The position numbers and the translations under genes are program-made. From positions 1-64,000 of the forward strand of contig NZ_JACHYH010000008.1 in NCBI RefSeq assembly GCF_014192715.1: a DNA stretch of 64,000 bases, given 5' to 3'. The number at the start of each line of letters is the position of its first letter. Position 1 is the stretch's first letter. Shown here in pieces: positions 1-7,979 of the stretch. The DNA comes from Luteibacter sp. Sphag1AF (lineage in GTDB: Bacteria > Pseudomonadota > Gammaproteobacteria > Xanthomonadales > Rhodanobacteraceae). A model generated the notes under the pieces. That model made no database searches, had not been told where the DNA came from, and worked only from the letters and a program-made list of their open reading frames with translations.

Positions 1-830
1 TCCGGATGAAACCGCTTGCGGGCCGCTTCGCGTTCCAGACGCAGGTGCCAGGTGTCTTCCAGTTCCCTGTGCCGATCCGGATCGGTCACTTCCCGGGTCG
101 CCGGCAGCGACATGCCGAAGGGCAGGTTGTAGCGCAAGGTTTCGCTCCAGCTCCCGTCCAGATTGCGCGTGAAGGAGTGGTCTTCCTGCCCGATCTCATC
201 GGGACGAACATGCGGAAGGTCCTGCGTCGACATCAGGTACGCCCGGGCCATGTGCAGGAGGTAGGTGGAGCGCTCGCTGACCGACATGTTTTCCATGCCG
301 ACCACGTTAGTGAGTGTTCTGCCGCCCCGACCCATGCCCATGAAGCCGTTGTTGCGCATGAGCCGCCAGAGGTCTTCCGCTTCCTGTTCGCCGCCATGCT
401 GGCGGGCCGCTTCCAGAACCTGGCGGGGTGTCCATGCGTTGCGGTCTACGCCGATGTTGTCGAAGCTATTGTCGTGGGCTTTCTGAACATCTTTAACCGG
501 CAGCCAAAGCGCTTTTTCTGGTTGACCGCCGTCGTGATAACGCTGGCGTAATGCCAGATCTTGCCGGATCAGGTCCACACCGAAGTTGTCCCATTCCCGT
601 TCCGTCAACACTTTGTCGTTGTGCTCCCGGGCATGGTCTTGCGCAAACAGGTTGGCCGTCTTGCCGGGCATGTTGTCGTGGCGCACCACCCCGGCCGCCA
701 GCAGACCGTAACCATTCTCTCCTTCGATCTGGGCCAGATAGTTCCAGTAGAGCTCGCGATTGCGCTCCTTCGCATAGAAGGCAAGGATGCGCAGGTCCCT
801 GGCGGTTAGTCCGCTCTTGCGTCCGTTCAT
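1..830 (-). CDS. Putative Xanthomonas-type T4SS effector (X-Tfe), N-terminal part, runs off the left edge
   Basis: An ATG at 830, directly abutting the TAA of the upstream lipoprotein gene (TAAATG), opens a frame that stays open to the window edge (276 codons visible). The translation contains segments such as LAFYAKERNRELYWNYLAQ and NLFAQDHAREHNDK followed by a WDNFGVDLIRQDLALRQRYH stretch. I recall this pattern from effectors of the bacterial-killing type IV secretion system of Xanthomonas, Stenotrophomonas and relatives, whose secretion signal (XVIPCD) lies at the C-terminus, here outside the window. The toxic domain would also be outside. The gene order fits: in these systems the periplasmic immunity lipoprotein usually sits immediately upstream of its effector. 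Family assignment is from memory of sequence pattern. Confidence 0.7.
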   Translation of the reverse strand, partial: MNGRKSGLTARDLRILAFYAKERNRELYWNYLAQIEGENGYGLLAAGVVRHDNMPGKTANLFAQDHAREHNDKVLTEREWDNFGVDLIRQDLALRQRYHDGGQPEKALWLPVKDVQKAHDNSFDNIGVDRNAWTPRQVLEAARQHGGEQEAEDLWRLMRNNGFMGMGRGGRTLTNVVGMENMSVSERSTYLLHMARAYLMSTQDLPHVRPDEIGQEDHSFTRNLDGSWSETLRYNLPFGMSLPATREVTDPDRHRELEDTWHLRLEREAARKRFHP

Positions 831-1679
831 TTATTTTACCTGTCCATTTTTCAGCACGGCGCGTGCATAGGCTTCCAGCCGGGCCCAGTCCGGCATCATG
901 ACCCGCAGATAGTCCATCGTGACCATCACCTTGTATTCGGGGATCAGGAAGTGATGTGTGCATAGCGCTCGACTCTTGTCGCGCGCCACATCGTCCACGA
1001 CGTGACCTAACTCCACGTGGGCACCGGTCGGGAGCAAATGGGACGTGCAAGTGATCACGGTGCTGGGCAGGCCGTCGGGACCGAAGCGCACGAACCAGTC
1101 TTCGTTGGCCTCCGGTTCGTGAGCATGGGTCTGGGGGCCGTGGTGCTTTACGTAGTAGGCCCTGACCTTATCCAGATCGGCGTAGTACGGCGTCAGCCCG
1201 TAAATCGGCTCGCCCTGGATACGCAAGTCGAGATTTTGCGACGGGTTGGCACGGTCGACCGGGTCGTTGGGGTCCAGAGGCTCGATGATTCGGCGTAGTC
1301 GCGTTCGGAAGCGCTCGTCGCTCAGCCTGGGTATATGGTTGTAACCGATGGTGACCGACGTCGTGGCCGACTCGCGCTTCCCATAGCGATCCCGATCCGG
1401 CGGTAACGGCTGCAACGAATCCCACTGCACGGAAAGATCGAACATGTCCTTCTCTTTGCCCTGTACCCACGGCAGATAAAACAGGTTCTGCGGTAGTCGA
1501 AAGAGATACGGCCCGAGGCATGCGGGGACCAGTTCGTGTGACGAGACGGTCTCGAGTGGCAACCCGTCGCAGGGGGTTTTCAGCGTGTCGTCCGGCGGCA
1601 AGGGCGGTGGTGTGATCGGGCCGCGACAGGCGGCCATCATCGAGGCGGCCAGCAGGACGACCGGTTTGGGCACGGGCAT
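831..1679 (-). CDS. Putative immunity lipoprotein (X-Tfi-like), internal start inside a longer frame
   Basis: This 282-residue product starts at an ATG preceded by AAGGAG with 5-nt spacing (1685-1690). It begins with a lipoprotein signal peptide, MPVPKPVVLLAASMMAAC, ending in a lipobox cysteine, so it should be exported and lipidated. The mature part has no domain I can name. It lies directly upstream of the putative T4SS effector, the usual place of a cognate immunity protein that neutralises the toxin in the periplasm. The frame has no stop between it and the upstream VirD4-like gene, so the same residues could also be made as the C-terminus of an 805-residue fusion. The good ribosome binding site and signal peptide argue for separate translation. 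Confidence 0.7.
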   Translation of the reverse strand: MPVPKPVVLLAASMMAACRGPITPPPLPPDDTLKTPCDGLPLETVSSHELVPACLGPYLFRLPQNLFYLPWVQGKEKDMFDLSVQWDSLQPLPPDRDRYGKRESATTSVTIGYNHIPRLSDERFRTRLRRIIEPLDPNDPVDRANPSQNLDLRIQGEPIYGLTPYYADLDKVRAYYVKHHGPQTHAHEPEANEDWFVRFGPDGLPSTVITCTSHLLPTGAHVELGHVVDDVARDKSRALCTHHFLIPEYKVMVTMDYLRVMMPDWARLEAYARAVLKNGQVK

Positions 1680-3248
1680 GGGTTCTCCTTCGGTCGGGGT
1701 GAACGGTGGGGGCAGGCGCTTCGGGGGCAGGCGCGGCACGCGACAGCGCACGGGACGTTCGGGCGTGCGGCCGACCACGATCTGCTCGTCGTCGCGCAGC
1801 GTCAGCAATTGCGCGGGCGTGGCCGGACTGCTCATCGCCCGTCGCGGGTCCGAATGAGCGGCCAGAAAATCGGTGAGCATCGGTGCGAGCCGATCCGCCG
1901 CGACCTGATGCACGGGCGCCTGCGCCACGCACAGACCAAACCGGCGCAGGAAGGCAGCGGTGTGGTGGCCGTACATCGTGGCGACACTGGCCAGGTCGTC
2001 CACCGTGGCCAGCCAGCGCAGTGTGTCCGGTCCCCGGATCAGAGTGGTCAGCGGACCCACGGTGTCCGCGCCGTAGAGCACCACCAGCGGCAGCGCGTCC
2101 GGCGCGTCGGCCATGACCTGCTCGTGCCATTGCATGATGAAGGTATCCACCAGTAACGCGGCATGGGCGCGATGGGAGGGCGGGATGCTGAGATAGACCG
2201 TGGTGTGCCGCGCGCGGTGGTCGCCGAACAGGGTGTCGTTTCGGGTCATGGACGCGCCGTCGCCGGCCTGCGCGTAGACGCTCAGCGGAGGGCGAAGTGC
2301 TTCCCAGATGCGCCCGATGGTGGGTGTATCCAGCGCCAGCCAGGTGCCGAGAGCGTTTCGGGTGGCCGCGCTCAGCGCGGGATGGGCCATCAGGGCGGCC
2401 AGCGAACGCCGATCCGCCGTGCCTTCGGTGGGTGCGCATAGCTGATAGAGATCGACCGGCGAGACCATGTGCGCCTGGTCGGAGACGATGTAGATGTCGT
2501 ACAGCGCGTGGACCAGGGTCACGAACGCATGCTGCGTCTGGCTGGCCAGAAGTTCGTCGCCGCGCTCACGGATCGGGTACCAGCGTTGCGCGAGCCGGGT
2601 GAGTCGGTCTTGGCACCAGCCGTGCGAGGTCCACGCATGACGCAGCGGATTCCAGCGCCGACCGCCGCCGAACGGCGCAAGGTGCACGATGGGGTGACCG
2701 GCCTGGGCGCGCCAGCCGGCCGTGAAGGCGAACGCGTTGGCGGAAAGGTCAACGACCAGCACCGGCCCTTCGACGTAACGAAGGGTGGGCAGAATGCCGT
2801 GGGCCAGCGTGCGACGCGGATTGCGTCCGGCGAGCAGGACCGAGGTTGCATACGGGGCGGCCTTGCCAAGCCGGTAATGGCTGGCCAGCGTGATGCCGCG
2901 ATGGCGCTGCGCCGACCAGGTCAGCGCGCTTTTGCGCGGGGTGATGAACGGTGGAATCGGTGTGGGCCAGCGACGGCGCTGGTAGTCGTGCAATTGCCAG
3001 CCCAGCCACGCAAAGAACAGCAGCGTGGGAAGGAAGCCAGCAAGGCTCCAGCAGAGGAGGCCGGTGGCGATCGGTTTGATGTTGGGGGCGCTGAGGTTGT
3101 TCCAGAGCACCAAGGTCATCACGGGGCCATGCACCGGATGCCGAACGTTGTACACCCAGGAAATCAGGGCACTGGCTACGCTCATCGAAACGACCAGCGC
3201 AATGAATACAAAAACCAGCGCACAAAAACGCTTTGCCCATGGCTCCAT
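831..3248 (-). CDS. Degenerate VirD4/TraG-like protein, in-frame with downstream lipoprotein
   Basis: The 805-codon frame starts with two membrane helices (about residues 7-33 and 57-84), as in VirD4 coupling proteins. A VirD4-like core follows: VLVVDLSANAFAFTAGWRAQ and the RRWNPLRHAW segment align with the conserved TAGWR...YNPL region. The Walker A position reads AGRNPRRTLAHG rather than GxxGSGKG, and the Walker B position reads VVLYGADT rather than LLDEF, so nucleotide hydrolysis is unlikely. The VirD4-like part ends near residue 523, where the lipoprotein start lies in the same frame. It may be a paralogue kept for effector recognition or a decaying copy; a functional VirD4 would be expected elsewhere. 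Start chosen for its GAGGA about 6 nt upstream. Confidence 0.6.
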   Translation of the reverse strand: MEPWAKRFCALVFVFIALVVSMSVASALISWVYNVRHPVHGPVMTLVLWNNLSAPNIKPIATGLLCWSLAGFLPTLLFFAWLGWQLHDYQRRRWPTPIPPFITPRKSALTWSAQRHRGITLASHYRLGKAAPYATSVLLAGRNPRRTLAHGILPTLRYVEGPVLVVDLSANAFAFTAGWRAQAGHPIVHLAPFGGGRRWNPLRHAWTSHGWCQDRLTRLAQRWYPIRERGDELLASQTQHAFVTLVHALYDIYIVSDQAHMVSPVDLYQLCAPTEGTADRRSLAALMAHPALSAATRNALGTWLALDTPTIGRIWEALRPPLSVYAQAGDGASMTRNDTLFGDHRARHTTVYLSIPPSHRAHAALLVDTFIMQWHEQVMADAPDALPLVVLYGADTVGPLTTLIRGPDTLRWLATVDDLASVATMYGHHTAAFLRRFGLCVAQAPVHQVAADRLAPMLTDFLAAHSDPRRAMSSPATPAQLLTLRDDEQIVVGRTPERPVRCRVPRLPPKRLPPPFTPTEGEPMPVPKPVVLLAASMMAACRGPITPPPLPPDDTLKTPCDGLPLETVSSHELVPACLGPYLFRLPQNLFYLPWVQGKEKDMFDLSVQWDSLQPLPPDRDRYGKRESATTSVTIGYNHIPRLSDERFRTRLRRIIEPLDPNDPVDRANPSQNLDLRIQGEPIYGLTPYYADLDKVRAYYVKHHGPQTHAHEPEANEDWFVRFGPDGLPSTVITCTSHLLPTGAHVELGHVVDDVARDKSRALCTHHFLIPEYKVMVTMDYLRVMMPDWARLEAYARAVLKNGQVK

Positions 3249-3432
3249 GCCAGGTCCTCAAGAAGGTGAATACGATCCGTGTCAGACGATGATGGCACAG
3301 CGCCGCGAGACGCGCCGAGTCGATGGGCACACGTCACGGGTGGAAAGTGATGAGGTTGGCGGGTGCTTTGTGATGCGTCGTATCGCGAGCAACTTTTTTC
3401 CGGAGGGCGTTTCTTTTGGTGAGGCGCAGCCC

Positions 3433-4338
3433 TCACGCATCCATCAACCCGGGCACCTCCGCCACCAGCGCATCCACCGCCACGCGCGTCTTGCAGCGCA
3501 GATGCCTTACCGTTGGCCACACCGCATAAATTTCCTGCGAGCGCACACGATAGTTATTCATTACGGCCACCAGTTGCCCGCTTCGCACGTACCGTGCGAG
3601 CAACCAGCACGGCAGCCAGGCGAGTCCAACGCCATCAATGGCCGCCGACGCAATCGCCTGAATGTCGTCCATGCTGATCCGCGACTGGATGCGCACCAGA
3701 TGCGAACGACCATCCGCAGCCTTCGCATCCCACGGTGCCAGCGCGCCCGCACGCGAATATCCGATGCCTGTATGCCCATCCAGATCCTCAATCGAGGACG
3801 GTGTGCCGTGCGCTGCCAGATACGTCGGTGACGCACCAATGCTGATGTGCTGCGTGCACAGACTGCGCGCGGTGAGGGTGTCGGTGTCGGACAGGTCGCC
3901 CACGCGGATGGCCAGATCGAATCCTTCCTCGACAAGGTCCACGCGGCGGTCGCTGAAAGACAGATCCACCTGCAACTTCGGATACTTCTGCATCAGGCCG
4001 AGCAATACGGGCGCCACGCAGAAATGCCCGAACGCATTGGGCACGCTAACGCGCAGCCGGCCAGTGGGTTCCAGGCGTCCCTGATCGAGATCCGCCTCGG
4101 CGGCATCCAGTTCCGACAGTGCGCGCAAACACCGCTCGTAATACGCCTGCCCCTCGGCGGTGAGCGACTGGTTGCGAGTGGTCCGGTGGAGCAGGCGCAC
4201 GCCCAGCCGCGCGATCGCCTTGCCCACGGCCGAGCGCGTGAGATCCAGCCGTTCCGCAGCCAGCGCAAAGCTGCCTGCTTCGACCACCTGCACAAACGTG
4301 GACACACCTTCCAGCCGGTCATTCATGGCACACCCCAT
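3433..4338 (-). CDS. LysR-family transcriptional regulator
   Basis: About 301 residues, with an N-terminal winged helix-turn-helix and a LysR substrate-binding domain (motifs such as LRVSVPNAFG and GFDLAIRVGDL). The start may be the ATG at 4338 or MNDRLEG four codons later. It is transcribed away from the MFS pump and probably regulates it; direct repeats and a palindrome lie in the shared gap. The DNA-binding region reads SAVGKAIARLGVRLLHRTTR, whereas relatives usually have about four more residues (IARLexRLGVRLL). This looks like a 12-nt deletion between two CGGCTG repeats and could weaken DNA binding. The rest of the protein looks full length. Confidence 0.88.
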   Translation of the reverse strand: MGCAMNDRLEGVSTFVQVVEAGSFALAAERLDLTRSAVGKAIARLGVRLLHRTTRNQSLTAEGQAYYERCLRALSELDAAEADLDQGRLEPTGRLRVSVPNAFGHFCVAPVLLGLMQKYPKLQVDLSFSDRRVDLVEEGFDLAIRVGDLSDTDTLTARSLCTQHISIGASPTYLAAHGTPSSIEDLDGHTGIGYSRAGALAPWDAKAADGRSHLVRIQSRISMDDIQAIASAAIDGVGLAWLPCWLLARYVRSGQLVAVMNNYRVRSQEIYAVWPTVRHLRCKTRVAVDALVAEVPGLMDA

Positions 4339-4358
4339 TGGTTCCGTAAGGGAAGCAT

Positions 4359-4398
4359 ATACGGGAATAGCGGGCGACCATACGGGAATTGCATTCCC
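4359..4398. promoter_or_regulatory. Putative LysR operator region between regulator and MFS pump
   Basis: The 10-mer ATACGGGAAT occurs twice in direct orientation at 4359-4368 and 4380-4389, exactly 21 bp apart, which places both on the same DNA face. The second copy overlaps a perfect dyad, GGGAAT-TGC-ATTCCC (4384-4398). The gap lies between divergent start codons (4338 and 4456), where LysR proteins normally bind. Assignment to this regulator is inference. Confidence 0.55.
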
Positions 4399-4455
4399 CT
4401 AAACTCACCGCCCAGCGGCCAATCGCCGATTTTCTCTTTCACGGGCACCCCAGCC

Positions 4456-6018
4456 ATGCACACGCACGCCGATTCCCCCTCCCGACACCCACGCAACGGT
4501 ATTGCCCTGGCAGCCGTCTGTCTGGCCGCCCTGATGTTTGGTGTGGAGATTTCCAGCGTGCCGGTCATCCTGCCGATGCTGGAATCGCTGCTGCACAGCA
4601 ACTTCAAAGACGTGCAGTGGATCATGAATGCGTACACCATCGCGACCACGGCCGTACTGATGGCAACCGGCACGCTGGCGGATCGGTTTGGCCGCAAGCG
4701 CGTCTTCATGGTGGCCATCGTGTTGTTCGCCATATCCTCGCTGTCTTGCGGTCTGGCATGGAGCACGGCAGTGCTGATTGTCAGCCGTGCGTTTCAGGGC
4801 GCGAGTGGCGGCGCCATGCTCATCTGTCTGGTGGCGATCCTGTCGAATCAGTTTCCCAGCGGCGCACCGCGCAGCCGGGCCTTCGGCATGTGGGGCATCA
4901 TCTTCGGCGTGGGTCTCGGTTTTGGCCCGCTGATTGGTGGCTTGATCGTTGCCGTGGCCGACTGGCGCTGGGTGTTCTGGATTCATGTGGTGGTGGCGAT
5001 GTTCGCTTTCGGATTCGCGTATGTGGGCGTGGAGGAATCGCGCGACCCGCAGGCGAAGAAGCTGGATGTTGCTGGCACGGTGTCGCTTTCACTGGCGGTG
5101 CTGGGGCTGGCCTGGTTCATCACCCAGGGTGCGGACACTGGCTTCGCGGCGAGCACCTTGTCGAGTGCGGTTCTTGTGGCCAGCGCCGCGAGCTTCATCG
5201 TGTTTGTGCGGGTAGAGCTTCGTCACACGCATCCGATGTTCGACTTTTCGGTGTTCCGCATACGCAACTTCTCGGGCGCGATCTTCGGTTCCATGGGAAT
5301 GAACTTCAGCTTCTGGCCCTTCATCATTTATCTGCCGATTTATTTCCAGAGCGCACTTGGCTACGGCGCGGTAGCCGCAGGTGTGTCACTGCTGGCCTAT
5401 ACGCTTCCCACACTGGTATTCCCGCCCATCGGCGAGCGGCTGGCGCTGCGATATGGGCCGGGCAGGGTGATTCCGGGTGGCCTGTTCACCATCGGCCTTG
5501 GTTTCTTCCTGATGAAGATTGGCAGCAGTGTCGAACATGCCAGCTGGCTGACCGTCCTGCCGGGCTGTGTGTTGGCGGGCGCGGGACTGGGCATGACCAA
5601 CACGCCGGTCACCAACACCACCACAGGCTCGGTGTCGGCGGCGCGCGCAGGCATGGCGTCGGGCATCGACATGAGTGCACGCATGATTTCGCTTGCCATC
5701 AATATCGCGTTGATGGGTTTCGTTTTGCTGGAAGGCGTGTTGCACCACTTGAAGGGCGCACTCGCCGGGCCGGATGATGATGCGTCGTGGCGGGCGTTGG
5801 CCAGCGGCATGGTGTCAGGCCATCTGACGTTGGCGGAGCCGGCAACGTGGGGTGCGTGGAGTCCGCAGACATGGACGGCGCTGGCGCGCGAAGCGCTGGT
5901 CAATGGCTTCGGCTGGATCATGCTTTATGGGGGCGTCGCCGCATGGCTTCTTGCTGGCGCGAGCTTCCTTGCCTTTGCCGATGGCAAACGCGCCCTGGTT
6001 TCCGATGAGGCTGGCTGA
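4456..6018 (+). CDS. MFS drug efflux transporter, DHA2 (14-TM) family
   Basis: A 520-residue inner-membrane protein of the EmrB/QacA type, expected to export drugs or other hydrophobic compounds using the proton gradient. Motif A is visible as GTLADRFGRKRVF after the second helix, and the RAFQGASGGAM segment fits motif B/C. Hydrophobic segments continue to about residue 500, consistent with 14 helices. The frame is open well upstream, but the ATG at 4456 matches the family N-terminus (HPRNGIALAAVCLAALMFG). It is divergent from a LysR gene that probably controls it. No membrane-fusion partner (EmrA) is adjacent, so the substrate cannot be predicted. Confidence 0.9.
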   Translation: MHTHADSPSRHPRNGIALAAVCLAALMFGVEISSVPVILPMLESLLHSNFKDVQWIMNAYTIATTAVLMATGTLADRFGRKRVFMVAIVLFAISSLSCGLAWSTAVLIVSRAFQGASGGAMLICLVAILSNQFPSGAPRSRAFGMWGIIFGVGLGFGPLIGGLIVAVADWRWVFWIHVVVAMFAFGFAYVGVEESRDPQAKKLDVAGTVSLSLAVLGLAWFITQGADTGFAASTLSSAVLVASAASFIVFVRVELRHTHPMFDFSVFRIRNFSGAIFGSMGMNFSFWPFIIYLPIYFQSALGYGAVAAGVSLLAYTLPTLVFPPIGERLALRYGPGRVIPGGLFTIGLGFFLMKIGSSVEHASWLTVLPGCVLAGAGLGMTNTPVTNTTTGSVSAARAGMASGIDMSARMISLAINIALMGFVLLEGVLHHLKGALAGPDDDASWRALASGMVSGHLTLAEPATWGAWSPQTWTALAREALVNGFGWIMLYGGVAAWLLAGASFLAFADGKRALVSDEAG

Positions 6019-6042
6019 CGCGCAGCCAGCCTCACCACGTGG

Positions 6043-6486
6043 CTACGGAACGATGCCGCTGATGCCAGCGCCGTTGCCGTGATGCACGCCTTTGCGCGTT
6101 GACATCGACTTGTAGGTGGCATCGTCAATGCGCTCGACCGAGGCGACCGGGCACGGCGGATCGTCGCGGCGGACGATCTGTTCGTTGATGTCACCGCAAA
6201 GGGAGAAGGGCGCCATGGCTTTATTGGCTTCATTGGCGCGGAAGCGGATGCCGCCACCCAGGTCCATGCGCGGGCAGGCCACGCTGGTCGTCACCATGAA
6301 GCGGTTGGGACCGTTGCTCAGAATGGCGGTGGTGTCATTGATCACGTGGTAATCGCTGATCATGTTTGCCCGCAGGCATTCGGATATGGGACGCAGCGGC
6401 TTGTGCGGCGGAGGATTCTGCGCGGCGGCAGCGCCAGCACCAAGGACAGCGGCTGCAAGACAGAGGTGACGCAAAGCGGCGTTCAT
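6043..6486 (-). CDS. Small secreted protein, DUF6491-like
   Basis: A 147-residue protein with a signal peptide (LRHLCLAAAVLGAGAAAAQ) and a mature domain containing about six cysteines, including ISECLRANMISDYHVIND and DINEQIVRRDDPPCP. The pattern (a Cys near the start, then a segment about a residue value being 'viewed' in a beta-rich fold) resembles the DUF6491 family of periplasmic proteins found in Xanthomonadales, whose function is unknown. AAGGAGG precedes the ATG at 6486 with good spacing, so I prefer it over longer upstream frames. It converges with the MFS pump and appears monocistronic. Confidence 0.7.
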   Translation of the reverse strand: MNAALRHLCLAAAVLGAGAAAAQNPPPHKPLRPISECLRANMISDYHVINDTTAILSNGPNRFMVTTSVACPRMDLGGGIRFRANEANKAMAPFSLCGDINEQIVRRDDPPCPVASVERIDDATYKSMSTRKGVHHGNGAGISGIVP

Positions 6487-6695
6487 GGAACCCTCCTTCA
6501 ACAGGCTGCCGGGGTGGCTGCCTCCATGTCCCACAATAGGCCGCCCCGAGCTCAATTGCGAGGTCTGCACTCACACAGGTGCAGACTTCGTTAACCTCTG
6601 CCCCGTTGTTCGATCACATGGATTGAACGTTTTCTAAGGCATCGTTTCCCGATGAAACACGCGTCTGCCCCCGCCCACGAAGCACGCACGCGTGC

Positions 6696-7979
6696 ATGGA
6701 TGATTTCATGACTGCCAGCGCGAGCGCGCCCGGGGTAGATACCTCGGGAAACCCGGCCCAACTTCTTGCGCGATTCTCACGCATCCGCCACCAGACGGCC
6801 GCGCTTGCGGCGCATTTGCGGCCGGAAGACACGGTGGTGCAGTCGATGCCCGATGCCAGCCCCACCAAGTGGCATCTGGCCCACACCACCTGGTTTTTTG
6901 AACAGTTCGTGCTTGGCCGGGATGAGGCGTATGTCAGCGCCAATCCGCAATGGCATTACCTGTTCAATTCGTACTATCAGTCGGTCGGTCCCATGCACGC
7001 GCGCCCGCAGCGGGGCCTGCTGACGCGCCCCGCGCTGGACGAGGTGATGGACTATCGCCAGCGCGTTACCGACGCGGTCAGCGAGCTTCTGGCGCGCGGC
7101 GACGATGAGACATTGCCGGCCATTGTGGAACTGGGCCTGCAACACGAACAGCAGCATCAGGAACTCCTGCTGACCGATATCAAGCATGCGTTTTCCTTGA
7201 ACCCGCTGGCGCCGGCATTTTTGCCGGACGGGCCGCGGGCCGTCACGGCAGCAGCGCCTGCGCTGGCCTATGTACCGTTTGACGAAGGTGTCATCGAGAT
7301 TGGCTACGCGGGCGACGGTTTTCATTTCGACAACGAAGAGCCACGCCACAAGATTTACCGGCAGGCGGGCTTCATCGCCAATCGTCCGGTAACCAACGCC
7401 GAATATCGCGCTTTTGTACTGGATGGCGGCTATCGCACCCCTGGCCTGTGGTTGTCCGATGGCTGGGCCACCGTCCAGTCAGAACGGTGGACGCGGCCGT
7501 TCTACTGGGACGAGTCCCTGGACAGCGAATTCACGCTTCAGGGTCGCCGTGCGATTGATCCTCACGCGCCCGTCTCACACGTCAGCTACTTCGAGGCAGA
7601 CGCCTTTGCGCGCTGGGCCGGTGCCCGGCTGCCGCGCGAAGGGGAGTGGGAGGCGGCGGCTGCCCAGCTCCCGATCGAGGGCAATTTCCAGGAATCGGGC
7701 ATGTTTCATCCGCGTGCCATTGAATCGTCCGCTCCCTTGCTCCAGATGTACGGAGACGTTTGGGAATGGACGATGAGCCCTTATGTCAGTTATCCGGGTT
7801 TTGCACCGCTGACCGGCGCGCTCGGTGAATACAACGGCAAGTTCATGTGTGGACAGTGGATTCTGCGCGGTGGCTCGTGTGTCACCCCCCAGGATCACAT
7901 CCGCGCTACATACCGGAATTTCTTCCCGCCACATGCCCGCTGGCAGTTTTCGGGAATCCGCTTAGGAAACGATAGATGA
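6696..7979 (+). CDS. egtB: Ergothioneine biosynthesis protein EgtB (sulfoxide synthase)
   Basis: A 427-residue non-haem iron enzyme that joins a sulfur donor (gamma-glutamylcysteine or cysteine) to hercynine to form the sulfoxide precursor of ergothioneine. The N-terminal DinB-like domain carries the iron ligands: His60 in KWHLAHT and His150/His154 in LQHEQQHQEL. A C-terminal formylglycine-generating-enzyme-like domain follows, with DVWEWTMSPY and WILRGGSCVTP motifs. Another in-frame ATG lies 4 codons in; neither has a strong ribosome site. Its stop overlaps the egtD start (ATGA), so both are translated together. No egtA, egtC or egtE is adjacent, as is common in proteobacteria. Confidence 0.95.
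   Translation: MDDFMTASASAPGVDTSGNPAQLLARFSRIRHQTAALAAHLRPEDTVVQSMPDASPTKWHLAHTTWFFEQFVLGRDEAYVSANPQWHYLFNSYYQSVGPMHARPQRGLLTRPALDEVMDYRQRVTDAVSELLARGDDETLPAIVELGLQHEQQHQELLLTDIKHAFSLNPLAPAFLPDGPRAVTAAAPALAYVPFDEGVIEIGYAGDGFHFDNEEPRHKIYRQAGFIANRPVTNAEYRAFVLDGGYRTPGLWLSDGWATVQSERWTRPFYWDESLDSEFTLQGRRAIDPHAPVSHVSYFEADAFARWAGARLPREGEWEAAAAQLPIEGNFQESGMFHPRAIESSAPLLQMYGDVWEWTMSPYVSYPGFAPLTGALGEYNGKFMCGQWILRGGSCVTPQDHIRATYRNFFPPHARWQFSGIRLGNDR

Noticed and set aside
6-551. Plus-strand frame at the left edge
   Set aside because: Antisense to the better supported effector gene and lacking motifs.
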